From the NCBI GenBank assembly GCA_015056915.1, contig SVFK01000015.1, forward strand, positions 1-51,843: a stretch of DNA of 51,843 nt. The letters are read 5' to 3'. Both the position numbers and the translations under genes were made by a program. The notes under the pieces were generated by a model. It had not been told where the DNA came from, made no database searches, and saw nothing but the letters and a program-made list of their open reading frames with translations. The stretch's first letter is position 1. Each line of letters opens with the position of its first letter. Positions 26,533 through 34,973 of the stretch are shown here, one piece after another. This DNA comes from Lachnospiraceae bacterium. Its GTDB lineage: Bacteria; Bacillota; Clostridia; Lachnospirales; Lachnospiraceae.

Positions 26533-27534
26533 ATGAAAACAAAGCAATTAGTTGCATTTGTGGTAGCAGCGGCAGTGTTTGTTGTGACAGGAGTATCCAG
26601 TATCGCAATAAATACATGGTCAGAAGGTGTCAAGTCATCTTCAGCAGATACATATAGCCAGCTGTTTGGAATGATGGAGGAAGTGACAACTCCCACGGAT
26701 GAGTATGTTGCTGTTATCAATGTGGAGGGAACTATTTATAGCAGTCCTGAGGTGTCTCTGTGGGGAGAAGCTGCCGGATATGATCATACATCAACCATGG
26801 ATTATGTAGATCAGCTAATGCAGGATAGCTACAATACAGGTATTATGCTGTATATGAATACACCGGGAGGTGAAGTGACAGCATCTGATGAGTTGTATTT
26901 AAAATTGATGGAATATAAGGAAATGACAGGTCGCAAAATCTATTGCTATTTTGGAGATCAGTCCTGTTCCGGCGGTTATTATATTTCTATGGCAGCGGAT
27001 GAAATATACGCAAACAGAAATTGTTGGACCGGTTCTATAGGTGTTATTGTGTCCATGCTAAACATGCAGGGGCTGTATGAGAAGCTTGGCATTGAAGAAA
27101 TCAATATTACAAGTGGCAACAATAAAGCAATGGGTTCCTCCGGCGAGAAACTGACGGAGCAGCAAAGAGAGATTATGCAGAGTCTGGTTGACGAGTCATA
27201 TGACCAGTTTGTGTCTATTATCGTTGAGGGAAGGAATATGACTGATGCAAAGGTGCGGGAACTGGCTGACGGACGTATTTATTCAGCGAAGCAGGCTCTT
27301 GAGGCACAACTCATTGACGGTATTTGTACTCTGGATGAATATATGAATCGAATTTATGAGGAACAGGGAGAAGATATTATTATTTTTGAACGTCCTGTGG
27401 ACTCCTACGGTTTGGAAAGTCTTTTTGCAACCATGCAAAGCTTGAAGAGCCGTTCCGAGGCAGAGGTTTTGCAGGAATTGCTGGAGAAAGAGAAAATGGG
27501 AGGGCTGATGTATTATGCAGACGGCATTCAATAA
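26533..27534 (+). CDS. sppA: Signal peptide peptidase SppA, S49 family
   Basis: 333 residues with an N-terminal membrane anchor (about 5-24). The catalytic dyad is visible: Ser146 in QSCSGGYY and Lys198 in GNNKAMGSSG, nearly the positions known for B. subtilis SppA. YMNTPGGEV and WTGSIGVIV complete the S49 core. It degrades cleaved signal peptides in the membrane and is linked to membrane stress and lantibiotic resistance. AGGAGGAATAA-like spacing supports ATG 26533. It overlaps the following RDD gene by 20 bases, so the two are probably cotranslated. Confidence 0.94.
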   Translation: MKTKQLVAFVVAAAVFVVTGVSSIAINTWSEGVKSSSADTYSQLFGMMEEVTTPTDEYVAVINVEGTIYSSPEVSLWGEAAGYDHTSTMDYVDQLMQDSYNTGIMLYMNTPGGEVTASDELYLKLMEYKEMTGRKIYCYFGDQSCSGGYYISMAADEIYANRNCWTGSIGVIVSMLNMQGLYEKLGIEEINITSGNNKAMGSSGEKLTEQQREIMQSLVDESYDQFVSIIVEGRNMTDAKVRELADGRIYSAKQALEAQLIDGICTLDEYMNRIYEEQGEDIIIFERPVDSYGLESLFATMQSLKSRSEAEVLQELLEKEKMGGLMYYADGIQ

Positions 27535-27976
27535 TGAAAATCGCGTATATGCAGGCTTCTTTATCAGACTGGCGGCGTTTTTGTTGGATATGCTGCTTGT
27601 AAATGTTCTTCTCCTTTTTATAAAAGTGCCGGTTTGGATAGTACAGCTGATAATTGGTGACAGCCTTTTGTTTTCATCGGTATTGTTTTCTTATAACATA
27701 TTTGATATTCTTTATTATTTGCTTACTGTGGGATACTTTGTTCTGGCAACTTATTTCTGCCAGACTACCTTAGGTAAGTATTTGCTGAGAATCAGAGTGG
27801 TCAGTGCAGACGGACAGAGGTTGAGCTTTATCAGTGTGTTGATGCGAGAAACGGTGGGAAGGTATCTCTCGGCAATTATTTTATATATCGGATACATGAT
27901 TGCGGGCTGGGATAACAGTAAGCAGGGGCTTCATGACAGAATTGCGGATACTTATGTAGTATACAGATACCAGTAG
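27515..27976 (+). CDS. RDD family membrane protein
   Basis: 153 residues with three to four membrane spans. The RDD signature appears as FFIRLAAFLLDMLLVN (Arg-Asp pattern) near residue 18, and CQTTLGKYLLRIRVVS is the typical cytoplasmic loop; QGLHDRIADTYVV ends the domain. RDD proteins are of unknown or transport-related function and often sit beside proteases, as with sppA here and in other Firmicutes. The start overlaps sppA in a different frame. A downstream start is possible, but the conserved region begins near residue 14. Confidence 0.85.
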   Translation: MQTAFNNENRVYAGFFIRLAAFLLDMLLVNVLLLFIKVPVWIVQLIIGDSLLFSSVLFSYNIFDILYYLLTVGYFVLATYFCQTTLGKYLLRIRVVSADGQRLSFISVLMRETVGRYLSAIILYIGYMIAGWDNSKQGLHDRIADTYVVYRYQ

Positions 27977-27996
27977 TTTCAAAGGAGAAAATCGAA

Positions 27997-28776
27997 ATGG
28001 AATTTCGACCTTGTATTGATATTCACAACGGAAGGGTGAAGCAGATTGTAGGTGGCAGTCTGAAGGATAAAAACAATCAGGCGCAGGAGAATTTTGTGTC
28101 GGAGCAGGATGCAGTGTTTTATGCGGAATTGTATCGTGACGAAGGAATCAAGGGTGGACATATTATATTGCTGAATGCTGTGGATAGTGAGTATTATAAA
28201 GCTACCAGAGAGCAGGCATTTGCGGCATTGAAGGCCTATCCGGGAGGCTTACAGGTAGGCGGCGGAATAACGCCTGACAATGCAGAGGAATATTTACAGG
28301 CTGGAGCATCTCATGTGATTGTTACTTCTTATGTGTTTCAGGATGGGCGGATTCATTACGAGAGACTGAAGCGCCTTGTAGAGGTTGTTGGGAAGGAACA
28401 TTTGGTGTTAGATGTCAGCTGCCGGAAATACGGTGAGCATTATATGGTGGTTACTGACCGTTGGCAGAAGGTGACCGAGGAAAGACTTGACGTGGAGCTG
28501 CTGGAACGCTTAAGTGCATTTTGCGATGAATTTCTGATTCATGCGGTGGATGTGGAAGGAAAAGCGGAGGGTATTGAAAGAGAGCTGGTGCAATTACTTG
28601 GAAGCTGGGATAAATGCCCTATCACCTATGCAGGCGGAGTGCATAGCATGGAGGATTTGAAAGCCATTAAGGAATTGGGCAGGAACCGATTAAATGTGAC
28701 GGTAGGCAGTGCACTGGATTTGTTTGGCGGAAATATGAAATGGAAAGAAGTCCTTTCCTTATGCGATGGAAGATGA
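27997..28776 (+). CDS. hisA: ProFAR isomerase HisA, eukaryotic type
   Basis: 259 residues. It isomerises ProFAR to PRFAR in histidine synthesis. The sequence follows the yeast/plant HIS6-like subtype: FRPCIDIHNGRVKQIVGG, NFVSEQDAVFYAELY, GGLQVGGGIT, ASHVIVTSYVFQ, LDVSCRKYGEHYMVVTDRWQ, FLIHAVDVEGK and TYAGGVHS. Bacterial HisA normally has the shorter VDL/DG pattern. AAAGGAG upstream supports ATG 27997. It is not in a his operon: its neighbours are sppA/RDD and a cold shock gene, and no other his gene is adjacent, though a histidinol-phosphatase-like gene lies at 46.1 kb. This suggests acquisition by transfer or displacement of the original hisA. Confidence 0.93.
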   Translation: MEFRPCIDIHNGRVKQIVGGSLKDKNNQAQENFVSEQDAVFYAELYRDEGIKGGHIILLNAVDSEYYKATREQAFAALKAYPGGLQVGGGITPDNAEEYLQAGASHVIVTSYVFQDGRIHYERLKRLVEVVGKEHLVLDVSCRKYGEHYMVVTDRWQKVTEERLDVELLERLSAFCDEFLIHAVDVEGKAEGIERELVQLLGSWDKCPITYAGGVHSMEDLKAIKELGRNRLNVTVGSALDLFGGNMKWKEVLSLCDGR

Positions 28777-28780
28777 TAAA

Positions 28781-28815
28781 AAAAGAGCTGCCTCATTCAG
28801 AGGCAGCTTTTTTCT
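28781..28815. terminator. Terminator after hisA
   Basis: GAGCTGCCTC with GAGGCAGCTT around ATTCA, flanked by A on the left and T on the right; it works in both directions and also lies downstream of the convergent csp gene. Confidence 0.85.
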
Positions 28816-28901
28816 CCCGTAATCCCATAAGACGATATTGCAAATTCTAAATAAATTGTATTTAAGAACAGGTACATCGTGTTACTGAGCTGATGCGGAA
28901 A

Positions 28902-29102
28902 TTATAACTTGGTTACGTTGACAGCCTGAGGTCCCTTTTCGCCGTTAACAACTTCGTATTCAACTGCAGCACCCTCTTCGAGAGTCTTAAAGCCTTCCAT
29001 GTTCAGACCGGAGTAGTGTACGAATACGTCATTGCCCGCTTCATCAGAGATGAAACCGTAACCTTTTTGGTTGTTAAACCATTTTACTGTACCTTTGTTC
29101 AT
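28902..29102 (-). CDS. Cold shock protein, CspA family
   Basis: 66 residues, a single OB fold. RNP1 KGYGFI and RNP2 DVFVHY are intact, and the protein begins [10 protein letters not shown] as in most Csp proteins. It binds single-stranded RNA and acts as an RNA chaperone in the cytoplasm. A GGAGG site eight bases before the ATG at 29102 fixes the start; the longer frame to 29129 has no site. A promoter and a short leader with a GTTGC/GCAAC hairpin precede it. Confidence 0.96.
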   Translation of the reverse strand: MNKGTVKWFNNQKGYGFISDEAGNDVFVHYSGLNMEGFKTLEEGAAVEYEVVNGEKGPQAVNVTKL

Positions 29103-29154
29103 TGTAGATACCTCCAAAAAAATAAACATTATCTGTTGCTACTGCAACACGTTT

Positions 29155-29183
29155 AGAATAGCACAATACTTTAAAAAAGTAAA
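29155..29183 (-). promoter_or_regulatory. Promoter of the cold shock gene
   Basis: Minus strand TTTACT (29178-29183) and TATTCT (29155-29160), 17 bases apart. The leader is about 45 bases with a small GTTGCAGTAGCAAC hairpin (29136-29149), shorter than the long thermosensing cspA leader of E. coli. Confidence 0.55.
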
Positions 29184-29350
29184 GTGTTGTCAGAAAAAAT
29201 AAGGTGCTTGATTTCTTTCTAATAATGTGTTAAGGTAGTTTTTGGCTGACAAGACAGCCGAATATACACGTGATATTACATACGATGCGATGAGGTGTGT
29301 GCAACGGATTCCATCATTGAGTTGTCTGTATGTTGGAAAGGATAGTGCTT

Positions 29351-30403
29351 ATGAAAGAGAAAATGAAAAAATGGCTTAACGAGATTTTTATTGACGGTCT
29401 GAGCGGTATGGCACTGGGCCTGTTTTCTACATTGATTATCGGAACGATAATTGCACAGATTGGTAGTCTGATAGGGGGTACGGTAGGTACGTATGTGGTG
29501 GCTATCAGTAATGTGGCCAAGACAATTACCGGCGCCGGTATTGGTGTGGGTGTTGCCACCAAATTTAAGGAAGGACCGCTTGTTACGGTGTCAGCAGCAG
29601 TTGCAGGTATGATTGGTGCTTTCCCTACCGTGAATGCAATGGAGGCTTTTGCCTTAGGTAAGCCCGGCGAGCCCTTGGGAGCTTTTATTGCGGCAATAGT
29701 AGCTATCAAAATCGGTCATCTGGTGGCAGGCAAAACGAAGGTGGATATTATTGTGACGCCCTTTGTAGCGATTGTATCAGGCGCAATAGTAGGCTTTGTC
29801 GCAGGACCTCCAATTACTGCATTTATGGGTTGGCTTGGTGCACTTGTTAACTTTAATGTGGAGCAGCACCCTGTTATCGGTGGCATTATAGTATCTGTAT
29901 TGATGGGTATGATCTTGACACTTCCAATCAGCTCTGCGGCAATCGGTGTTTCCATGAGCATCAGCGGCTTGGCGGCAGGTGCGGCAACTATCGGTTGTTG
30001 CTGTAATATGGTTGGCTTTGCGGTGGCAAGCTATCGTGAGAATAAAATGGGCGGTCTTGTGGCACAGGGCTTGGGAACCTCCATGCTTCAGGTACCGAAT
30101 ATTGTCAAGAAACCAATCATCTGGCTTCCGGCAATCATTTCCAGTGCTATTCTGGGTCCTATTGCATCAGCCGTTCTGGGAATGACAAGTACTCCTGTAG
30201 GATCAGGTATGGGCTCGGCAGGACTGGTAGGTCAGTTTGCGGCATATGGCGCTATGACAGAAAGCGGTATGAACGGCTGGATGGCACTTTTATTAATTCT
30301 TTTAATGCACTTTGTTTTGCCGGCAGTGATAACCTTGGCAGTGTCGGAGCTGATGCGCAAGAAGGGATTAATTGCACAAGGCGATATGGCTTTGGATGTA
30401 TAA
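29351..30403 (+). CDS. PTS-IIC-like membrane transport protein, stand-alone
   Basis: 350 residues and very hydrophobic, with eight to ten spans rich in Gly and Ala. Patterns such as GCCCNMVGFAVASYRENK and TPVGSGMGSAGLVGQFAA are characteristic of a clostridial family annotated as PTS sugar transporter subunit IIC. No IIA, IIB, regulator or metabolic enzyme gene is adjacent, so phosphotransfer partners, if any, are elsewhere. ATG 29351 follows AAAGGA nine bases upstream; ATG 29330 would add seven residues without a site. Substrate not known. It is monocistronic, with a terminator downstream. Confidence 0.75.
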   Translation: MKEKMKKWLNEIFIDGLSGMALGLFSTLIIGTIIAQIGSLIGGTVGTYVVAISNVAKTITGAGIGVGVATKFKEGPLVTVSAAVAGMIGAFPTVNAMEAFALGKPGEPLGAFIAAIVAIKIGHLVAGKTKVDIIVTPFVAIVSGAIVGFVAGPPITAFMGWLGALVNFNVEQHPVIGGIIVSVLMGMILTLPISSAAIGVSMSISGLAAGAATIGCCCNMVGFAVASYRENKMGGLVAQGLGTSMLQVPNIVKKPIIWLPAIISSAILGPIASAVLGMTSTPVGSGMGSAGLVGQFAAYGAMTESGMNGWMALLLILLMHFVLPAVITLAVSELMRKKGLIAQGDMALDV

Positions 30404-30432
30404 AAGGAAGAAATTACTTGGTAAAAATACAC

Positions 30433-30463
30433 AAAAAAGCAAGCAATAGTGCTTGCTTTTTTT
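30433..30463 (+). terminator. Terminator after the IIC-like gene
   Basis: A perfect AAAAAGCAAGCA / TGCTTGCTTTTT stem with a four-base ATAG loop, followed by further T. Confidence 0.9.
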
Positions 30464-30514
30464 ATTAAATGCTATTTTTTATTGGAAAAATGTTACAAAA
30501 ATGTTAAGGCGGCG

Positions 30515-30543
30515 TTGCTGTAAAACTTTTGCTGTGGTAAAAT
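30515..30543 (+). promoter_or_regulatory. Promoter of the M23-like/bactofilin pair
   Basis: TTGCTG 30515-30520 and TAAAAT 30538-30543 with 17 bases between, about 30 bases before the start codon. A GGAGG site lies near 30557. Confidence 0.5.
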
Positions 30544-30571
30544 AATATAGTTTATCGGAGGTGAAATTTTT

Positions 30572-31306
30572 ATGCAACGAAAAAAGCATAAGCGTAAGCT
30601 GAATCATGTAGTAATTGTTACATCCGATGCAGTAGATGCAAGTGTGAAGCAGTTTCGAATCCGTCCATGGGTATTACAGATGATTATTCTGTTGTTATGC
30701 ATTGTTATCGGTGTGTTAATCGGTGTTTTGATTTATGAGGGACAGATATGGGATGCCATAAGCCGTAGCAATAGTGAAAAGCAGGAAACAATACTTCAGC
30801 TGGAAGATGAAAAGAATGTACTTATCGGTGAAAAAACAGAATTGGAAAATCAGATAGTAGCATTGAATGACAGAATCCAGATATTGAGTGATACTGTAAA
30901 TGAAAAGGTACAGAATGAAAGTGAATTGACGGCACAGCTGGAAAAGCAGAGCCTGCCTACGGAATTTCCATTGAATGGTTCGGCATCAATGGAGGAGATA
31001 ACAGAAGGCGATCCCATGTGTGTATTTACAGCATCTGTGGGTGTTACCGTAGTAGCAACGGCCAGCGGAACAGTATCTGCTGTCAATGATGACGGTGAAT
31101 ACGGTCACAGCGTGTGGGTGGATCACGGAAACGGATATATTACAATTTACCGTAATCAGGGAGAAGTAATTGTAAAACAGGGTGATACGGTAGCTCAGGG
31201 AACGACCATATATATGATTGGTGAAGAGAATACCAAGCTGGGCTATCAGATGTTAAAGGACGGAAATTACATCAGTCCTATGGATATGTTGTCCATCAGT
31301 GGTTAA
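30572..31306 (+). CDS. Membrane protein with a degenerate M23 (LytM-like) domain
   Basis: 244 residues. A basic cytoplasmic start (QRKKHKRKLNH) is followed by one TM at about 35-58, a coiled coil at about 65-125, then an M23-type beta domain at about 140-240. The domain keeps the fold signature ATASGTVSAVNDDGEYGHSV and VDHGNGYITIYR, but the active-site HxxxD is replaced (VFTASVGVTV) and the usual YAHL has become YRNQ. Zinc binding and hydrolysis are therefore unlikely. Such dead LytM domains regulate amidases or act as scaffolds. It is followed 13 bases later by a bactofilin, a pairing known from several bacteria where the two proteins work together on cell shape. Confidence 0.85.
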   Translation: MQRKKHKRKLNHVVIVTSDAVDASVKQFRIRPWVLQMIILLLCIVIGVLIGVLIYEGQIWDAISRSNSEKQETILQLEDEKNVLIGEKTELENQIVALNDRIQILSDTVNEKVQNESELTAQLEKQSLPTEFPLNGSASMEEITEGDPMCVFTASVGVTVVATASGTVSAVNDDGEYGHSVWVDHGNGYITIYRNQGEVIVKQGDTVAQGTTIYMIGEENTKLGYQMLKDGNYISPMDMLSISG

Positions 31307-31319
31307 GGAGGAGATACGA

Positions 31320-31844
31320 ATGATGGGAAAAAAGAGTACAGAAGTGAAAATAAGCACACTTATCGGAAAGGGCTGTGAATTGCACGGTGATTTCAATGCG
31401 AAGGGTTCAGCACGGATAGATGGCACAGTTGAGGGCAATGTAACTGTGACAGGAAGTCTGCTGGTAGGTGCCGGAGGAAGCATTAACGGTAATGTATCTG
31501 CGGTATCCGCAGTGATTGGAGGTACTGTAATCGGTGATGTAGTAGCTCCTGAGAAACTGGAAATGACAGCTACCGCCAAAATACTCGGTGACATTGCAAC
31601 AAAAGTTATTGTCATTGATGAGAATGCGGTGTTCCAGGGAAAGATTGATATGAATCAGACAACACCCAATCGCAAAGGGAAGGCAGGTACTTCCAAAGCA
31701 GTTCGCACAGGCAAAAAAACAGCAAAGGCAGCTATTGCGGAGGCATTAAAGGAAGTAGAAGAATTGGAAAATCGTGGCGCTTTGGACGAAACGGAAGTGC
31801 CGCTTGTGAACGCTGTATCCGTGGAAGAAAACGAAGCAATGTAG
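31320..31844 (+). CDS. Bactofilin (polymer-forming cytoskeletal protein)
   Basis: 174 residues. The central right-handed beta-helix repeats are clear: GKGCELHGDFNAKGSARIDG, TVEGNVTVTGSLLVGAGGSI, NGNVSAVSAVIGGTVIGDVV and APEKLEMTATAKILGDI. A lysine/alanine-rich linker and an acidic C-terminal tail follow. Bactofilins self-assemble without nucleotide into filaments at the membrane. AAGGAGG eight bases before ATG 31320 supports the start; ATG 31323 is adjacent. Expression with the M23-like membrane protein suggests a joint role in peptidoglycan patterning. Confidence 0.92.
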   Translation: MMGKKSTEVKISTLIGKGCELHGDFNAKGSARIDGTVEGNVTVTGSLLVGAGGSINGNVSAVSAVIGGTVIGDVVAPEKLEMTATAKILGDIATKVIVIDENAVFQGKIDMNQTTPNRKGKAGTSKAVRTGKKTAKAAIAEALKEVEELENRGALDETEVPLVNAVSVEENEAM

Positions 31845-31879
31845 AATTAGAGATAAGTAAAAAGCATAGAATATTATTT

Positions 31880-31910
31880 AAAAAGGAGTGTTGTGTACAC
31901 TCCTTTTTGC
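31880..31910. terminator. Bidirectional terminator between bactofilin and yerC
   Basis: AAAAAGGAGTG pairs with CACTCCTTTTT around a seven-base loop, with A and T tracts on both sides for the convergent genes. Confidence 0.9.
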
Positions 31911-31911
31911 T

Positions 31912-32199
31912 TTATTTGCCTATTCTCTTGAATACCAGCTCATAACCGTCATTTCCGTAATTTAAAGAACGATTCACTCTGCTGATAGTAGCAGTGGATG
32001 CACCTGTTTTTTCGGCAATCTCCAGATACGTTTTATGATCTTTGAGCATAGCTGCTACTTCAAAACGCTGAGATAGGGAAAGTAATTCATTTACGGTACA
32101 TAAATCTTCGAAGAAGCTATAGCACTCGTCGCGGTTTTCCAGACTAAGGATAGCGTCAAATAAGGTATCAACAGCTTCCGTCTTAATTTTCTTATTCAT
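31912..32199 (-). CDS. yerC: TrpR-like regulator, YerC/YecD family
   Basis: 95 residues. It matches the Firmicutes YerC/YecD family related to the trp repressor: FFEDLCTVNELLSLSQRFEV, then the helix-turn-helix TYLEIAEKTGASTATISRVN, then RSLNYGNDGY. No tryptophan genes are in the window, and the ligand is unknown. The ATG at 32199 has an AGAGAGGTG site. Thirty bases upstream is a perfect palindrome suited to autoregulation. The gene faces the bactofilin operon and shares a terminator with it. Confidence 0.92.
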   Translation of the reverse strand: MNKKIKTEAVDTLFDAILSLENRDECYSFFEDLCTVNELLSLSQRFEVAAMLKDHKTYLEIAEKTGASTATISRVNRSLNYGNDGYELVFKRIGK

Positions 32200-32228
32200 A
32201 TTCAGAACACCTCTCTACATACTTTTGC

Positions 32229-32246
32229 GCTGTAAAGTTTTACAGC
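32229..32246. promoter_or_regulatory. Perfect palindrome in front of yerC, candidate operator
   Basis: GCTGTAAAGTTTTACAGC: eight-base arms around a two-base centre. It lies between the yerC start and its probable promoter (minus strand TTTACA near 32283 and a TATGAT-like -10). A further GTAAAGTAAAGTAAAG run lies at 32280-32295. Confidence 0.55.
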
Positions 32247-32433
32247 CTTATCTAAGTGCATTTTATCATACTAAAGTTGTAAAGTAAAGTAAAGAAAGAA
32301 AAGAATCTATAAAAATATGATAAAAAAATGGCAGATAAAAAAACAAACGGTTGTCATGTAGTAATGAATACTATATAATAAGGTTAGTGCGAAATGGCGA
32401 GTATGCTGTCGCTTTTTAGGAAAGGGTAGAAGA

Positions 32434-33111
32434 ATGACCATTAATTCAGAGGATTTGTTAAATAGTATATTAAATAGCTTGGAAAGAATTCAGCATGTGG
32501 AGTCAGAGGATATTCCCAATATTGACCTGTATATGGATCAGGTAACTACATTTATGGACAATAGACTGCGTTCTACGTTGCGTTATCCCACTGAGGATAA
32601 GGTGCTGACCAAGACAATGATAAATAATTATGCCAAAAATGATTTATTACCGCCTCCGGTCAAAAAGAAATATTCCAAGGAGCATGTGCTGCTTCTGATA
32701 TTTATTTATTATTATAAAGGTGTGATGTCCATCAACGATATTCAGACGTTGTTGCGACCGATTACCGAGAAATATTTTCAAAGTGATGTAAATTTCAGGC
32801 TGGAGAATATTTATGATGAAGTATTCTCTATGGAAAAAGCGGAGATTGAATATCTGAAAAAGGATATGATACACAAATTTAAAATGGCTGAGGATACCTT
32901 TTCGGATGCATCCGAAGCGGATAAAGAGTTTTTGCATAAATTCTCTTTTATTTGTCTGTTGAGTTATGATGTTTATGTAAAGAAGTTAATTATTGAAAAG
33001 ATGGTGGATGAGCTGGCAGCCGCCGAAAAGCAAACGAGTAATGAAAAGCATGAACGTAAAAATGACAGCGGGCAGGAAGGTACGGCCAAGGAAAAAGAGG
33101 AAGTATCATGA
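32434..33111 (+). CDS. DUF1836 domain protein, putative DNA-binding regulator
   Basis: 225 residues. A DUF1836 pattern is visible: LTKTMINNYAKNDLLPPPVK followed by KKYSKEHVLLLIFIYYYKGV, and a MerR-like winged helix is implied by the YSKEH start-recognition region. The rest is helical with an acidic, lysine-rich tail. AAAGGG lies upstream of ATG 32434. It overlaps the next gene by four bases, so it is coupled to a PHP-type phosphatase. Regulated genes unknown. Confidence 0.82.
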   Translation: MTINSEDLLNSILNSLERIQHVESEDIPNIDLYMDQVTTFMDNRLRSTLRYPTEDKVLTKTMINNYAKNDLLPPPVKKKYSKEHVLLLIFIYYYKGVMSINDIQTLLRPITEKYFQSDVNFRLENIYDEVFSMEKAEIEYLKKDMIHKFKMAEDTFSDASEADKEFLHKFSFICLLSYDVYVKKLIIEKMVDELAAAEKQTSNEKHERKNDSGQEGTAKEKEEVS

Positions 33112-33827
33112 AATGTATAATGGACTTGCACACCCATACCTTTGGCAGTGGACACGGATACAGTACCTTGAAGGAGAATATTGAGGCAGCAAAGGCGGTT
33201 GGTCTTATGTATCTGGGATTAAGTGAACATGGTCCTGCCATGCCGGGTGGTCCTCATGAATATTTTTTCTCAAATTATAAATGTATTCCCAGACAGTATG
33301 GGGATTTGCGACTGTTTTGCGGTATCGAGGCCAATATCATGGATATTGATGGCAGTCTTGATTTACCCGAGGCTCTGTTTGAGAGGATGGATTATGTGAT
33401 TGCCAGTATGCATCTGCCCTGTATCACACCGGGGAGTCGGAAGGAGAATACCCGGGCATCTGTCAATGCCATGAAGAATCCTTATGTAAAAATCTTGGGA
33501 CATCCTGATGATGCCAGATACCCTCTTGATTATGATGAGCTGGTGCGTGCGGCAAAAGAGGAACAGGTGATATTGGAAGTCAACAACTCATCACCGCATC
33601 CCTTGTCTCCAAGACAGGGGGCAAGAGAAAATATTATTACGATGTTGGATGCCTGTGCTAAATATCAGGTGCCTGTCATAATGGGAACGGACAGTCATAT
33701 CTGCTATACCATCGGACGTTTCGAGGCGGCATTATCCCTCATAGAGGAAGTGCAGTTTCCCAAGGAATTGGTGTTAAATGATAAGCCGGAATGCATTGAA
33801 CAACTGGTAAATATAAGGATATTGTAG
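33108..33827 (+). CDS. PHP-domain phosphatase, YcdX type
   Basis: 239 residues. Metal-binding histidine motifs of the PHP superfamily are in order: DLHTHTFGSGHGYSTLKEN near the start, LSEHGPAMPGG, FCGIEANIMD, IASMHLPC, ILGHPDD, EVNNSS and GTDSHICY. The pattern fits the trinuclear-zinc YcdX group rather than the HisJ group. Physiological substrate not established. ATG 33108 overlaps the DUF1836 stop. A terminator follows directly. Confidence 0.9.
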   Translation: MKCIMDLHTHTFGSGHGYSTLKENIEAAKAVGLMYLGLSEHGPAMPGGPHEYFFSNYKCIPRQYGDLRLFCGIEANIMDIDGSLDLPEALFERMDYVIASMHLPCITPGSRKENTRASVNAMKNPYVKILGHPDDARYPLDYDELVRAAKEEQVILEVNNSSPHPLSPRQGARENIITMLDACAKYQVPVIMGTDSHICYTIGRFEAALSLIEEVQFPKELVLNDKPECIEQLVNIRIL

Positions 33828-33829
33828 CA

Positions 33830-33863
33830 AAAAGCTTCGGGCGGAAGGTCCGGAGCTTTTTTG
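33830..33863 (+). terminator. Terminator after the YcdX-like gene
   Basis: AAAAGCTTCGG pairs with CCGGAGCTTTT (one G-U) with a nine-base loop and six T. Confidence 0.85.
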
Positions 33864-33932
33864 CGTGTGTGGAGTCACTTTTTTTATACCCACGCATAAG
33901 ATAGTAGCATATAAAAGAAAAAGGGGAGAATT

Positions 33933-34952
33933 ATGAAAAAGAATTTTTGGAAGAGAGCAGGCGTTTTAACCTTAAGTCTGCTTGTACTAATGTGTTCACT
34001 GACTGCCTGTGGTGATAGTCAGACTACTACAGGGGAAGGAAAAACCAAGGTGGTGTTGAATGAGGTGGCACACTCGATATTCTATGCGCCAATGTACGTG
34101 GCCATTGAAGAGGGTTATTTTGCAGAGGAGGGAATTGAACTGACTCTGGTAACCGGTTTTGGTGCGGATAAGACTATGACGGCGGTATTGACCGATGAAG
34201 CAGACATTGGTTTTATGGGAAGTGAGAGCACCATTTACACCTATGCAGGTGGTACGGAGGACTATGTGGTGAATTTTGCACAGCTGACTCAGCGTGCCGG
34301 CAATTTTCTGGTGTCCAGAGAGCCTATTGAGAATTTCTCATGGGATATGCTGATGGGCAAGACGGTGCTCGGGGGAAGAAGCGGTGGTATGCCGGAAATG
34401 GTATTTGAATATATACTGGAGAAAAATAATATTGATCCTGTGACAGAGCTTACCATTGACCAGAGCATTGATTTTGGTTCCACAGCGGCTGCCTTCTCGG
34501 GCGGACAGGGAGATTTTACAGTGGAATTTGAACCTCACGCCACAATGCTGGAGGCAAAGGGAGACGGTTATGTGGTAGCATCGCTGGGAGAGGATTCCGG
34601 TTATGTGCCTTATACCTCCTTTTCTGCTAAAAAGAGCTTTTTGGAGGAGCATCCGGATATTGTGCAAGCATTTACCAATGCCCTTCAAAAGGGAATGGAT
34701 TATGTGCAAAACCACACTCCGGCTGAAATTGCTGAGTCAATCGCACCTCAGTTTGCTGAAACGGATATTCAGACACTTACCACCATCGTGGAGAGATATT
34801 ATGAGCAGGATACCTGGAAGGCTGATTTGATATTTGAGGAGGAAGCTTTCTCACTGTTACAGAATATTTTGGATGATTCCGGGGTCTTGGAAGAGAGAGT
34901 GCCCTATGAAGAACTTGTAAATACAGAATTTGCGGAGACAGCAGCACAATAG
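33933..34952 (+). CDS. Orphan NMT1/SsuA-like substrate-binding lipoprotein
   Basis: 339 residues. Signal peptide and lipobox LTACG (Cys near residue 27). The mature protein has the SsuA/THI5-like (NMT1) fold: VVLNEVAHSIFYAPMYVAIE, GYFAEEGIELTLV, GFGADKTMTAVL, ADIGFMGSES and VEFEPHATMLEAKGDGYVV. Relatives bind nitrate, sulfonates, taurine or thiamine precursors. No ABC ATPase or permease gene is next to it, so it must use a transporter encoded elsewhere or act alone. GGGGAG eight bases before ATG 33933 supports the start. Monocistronic. Confidence 0.88.
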   Translation: MKKNFWKRAGVLTLSLLVLMCSLTACGDSQTTTGEGKTKVVLNEVAHSIFYAPMYVAIEEGYFAEEGIELTLVTGFGADKTMTAVLTDEADIGFMGSESTIYTYAGGTEDYVVNFAQLTQRAGNFLVSREPIENFSWDMLMGKTVLGGRSGGMPEMVFEYILEKNNIDPVTELTIDQSIDFGSTAAAFSGGQGDFTVEFEPHATMLEAKGDGYVVASLGEDSGYVPYTSFSAKKSFLEEHPDIVQAFTNALQKGMDYVQNHTPAEIAESIAPQFAETDIQTLTTIVERYYEQDTWKADLIFEEEAFSLLQNILDDSGVLEERVPYEELVNTEFAETAAQ

Positions 34953-34973
34953 CAGGAAAGAAATGCAATAGTA

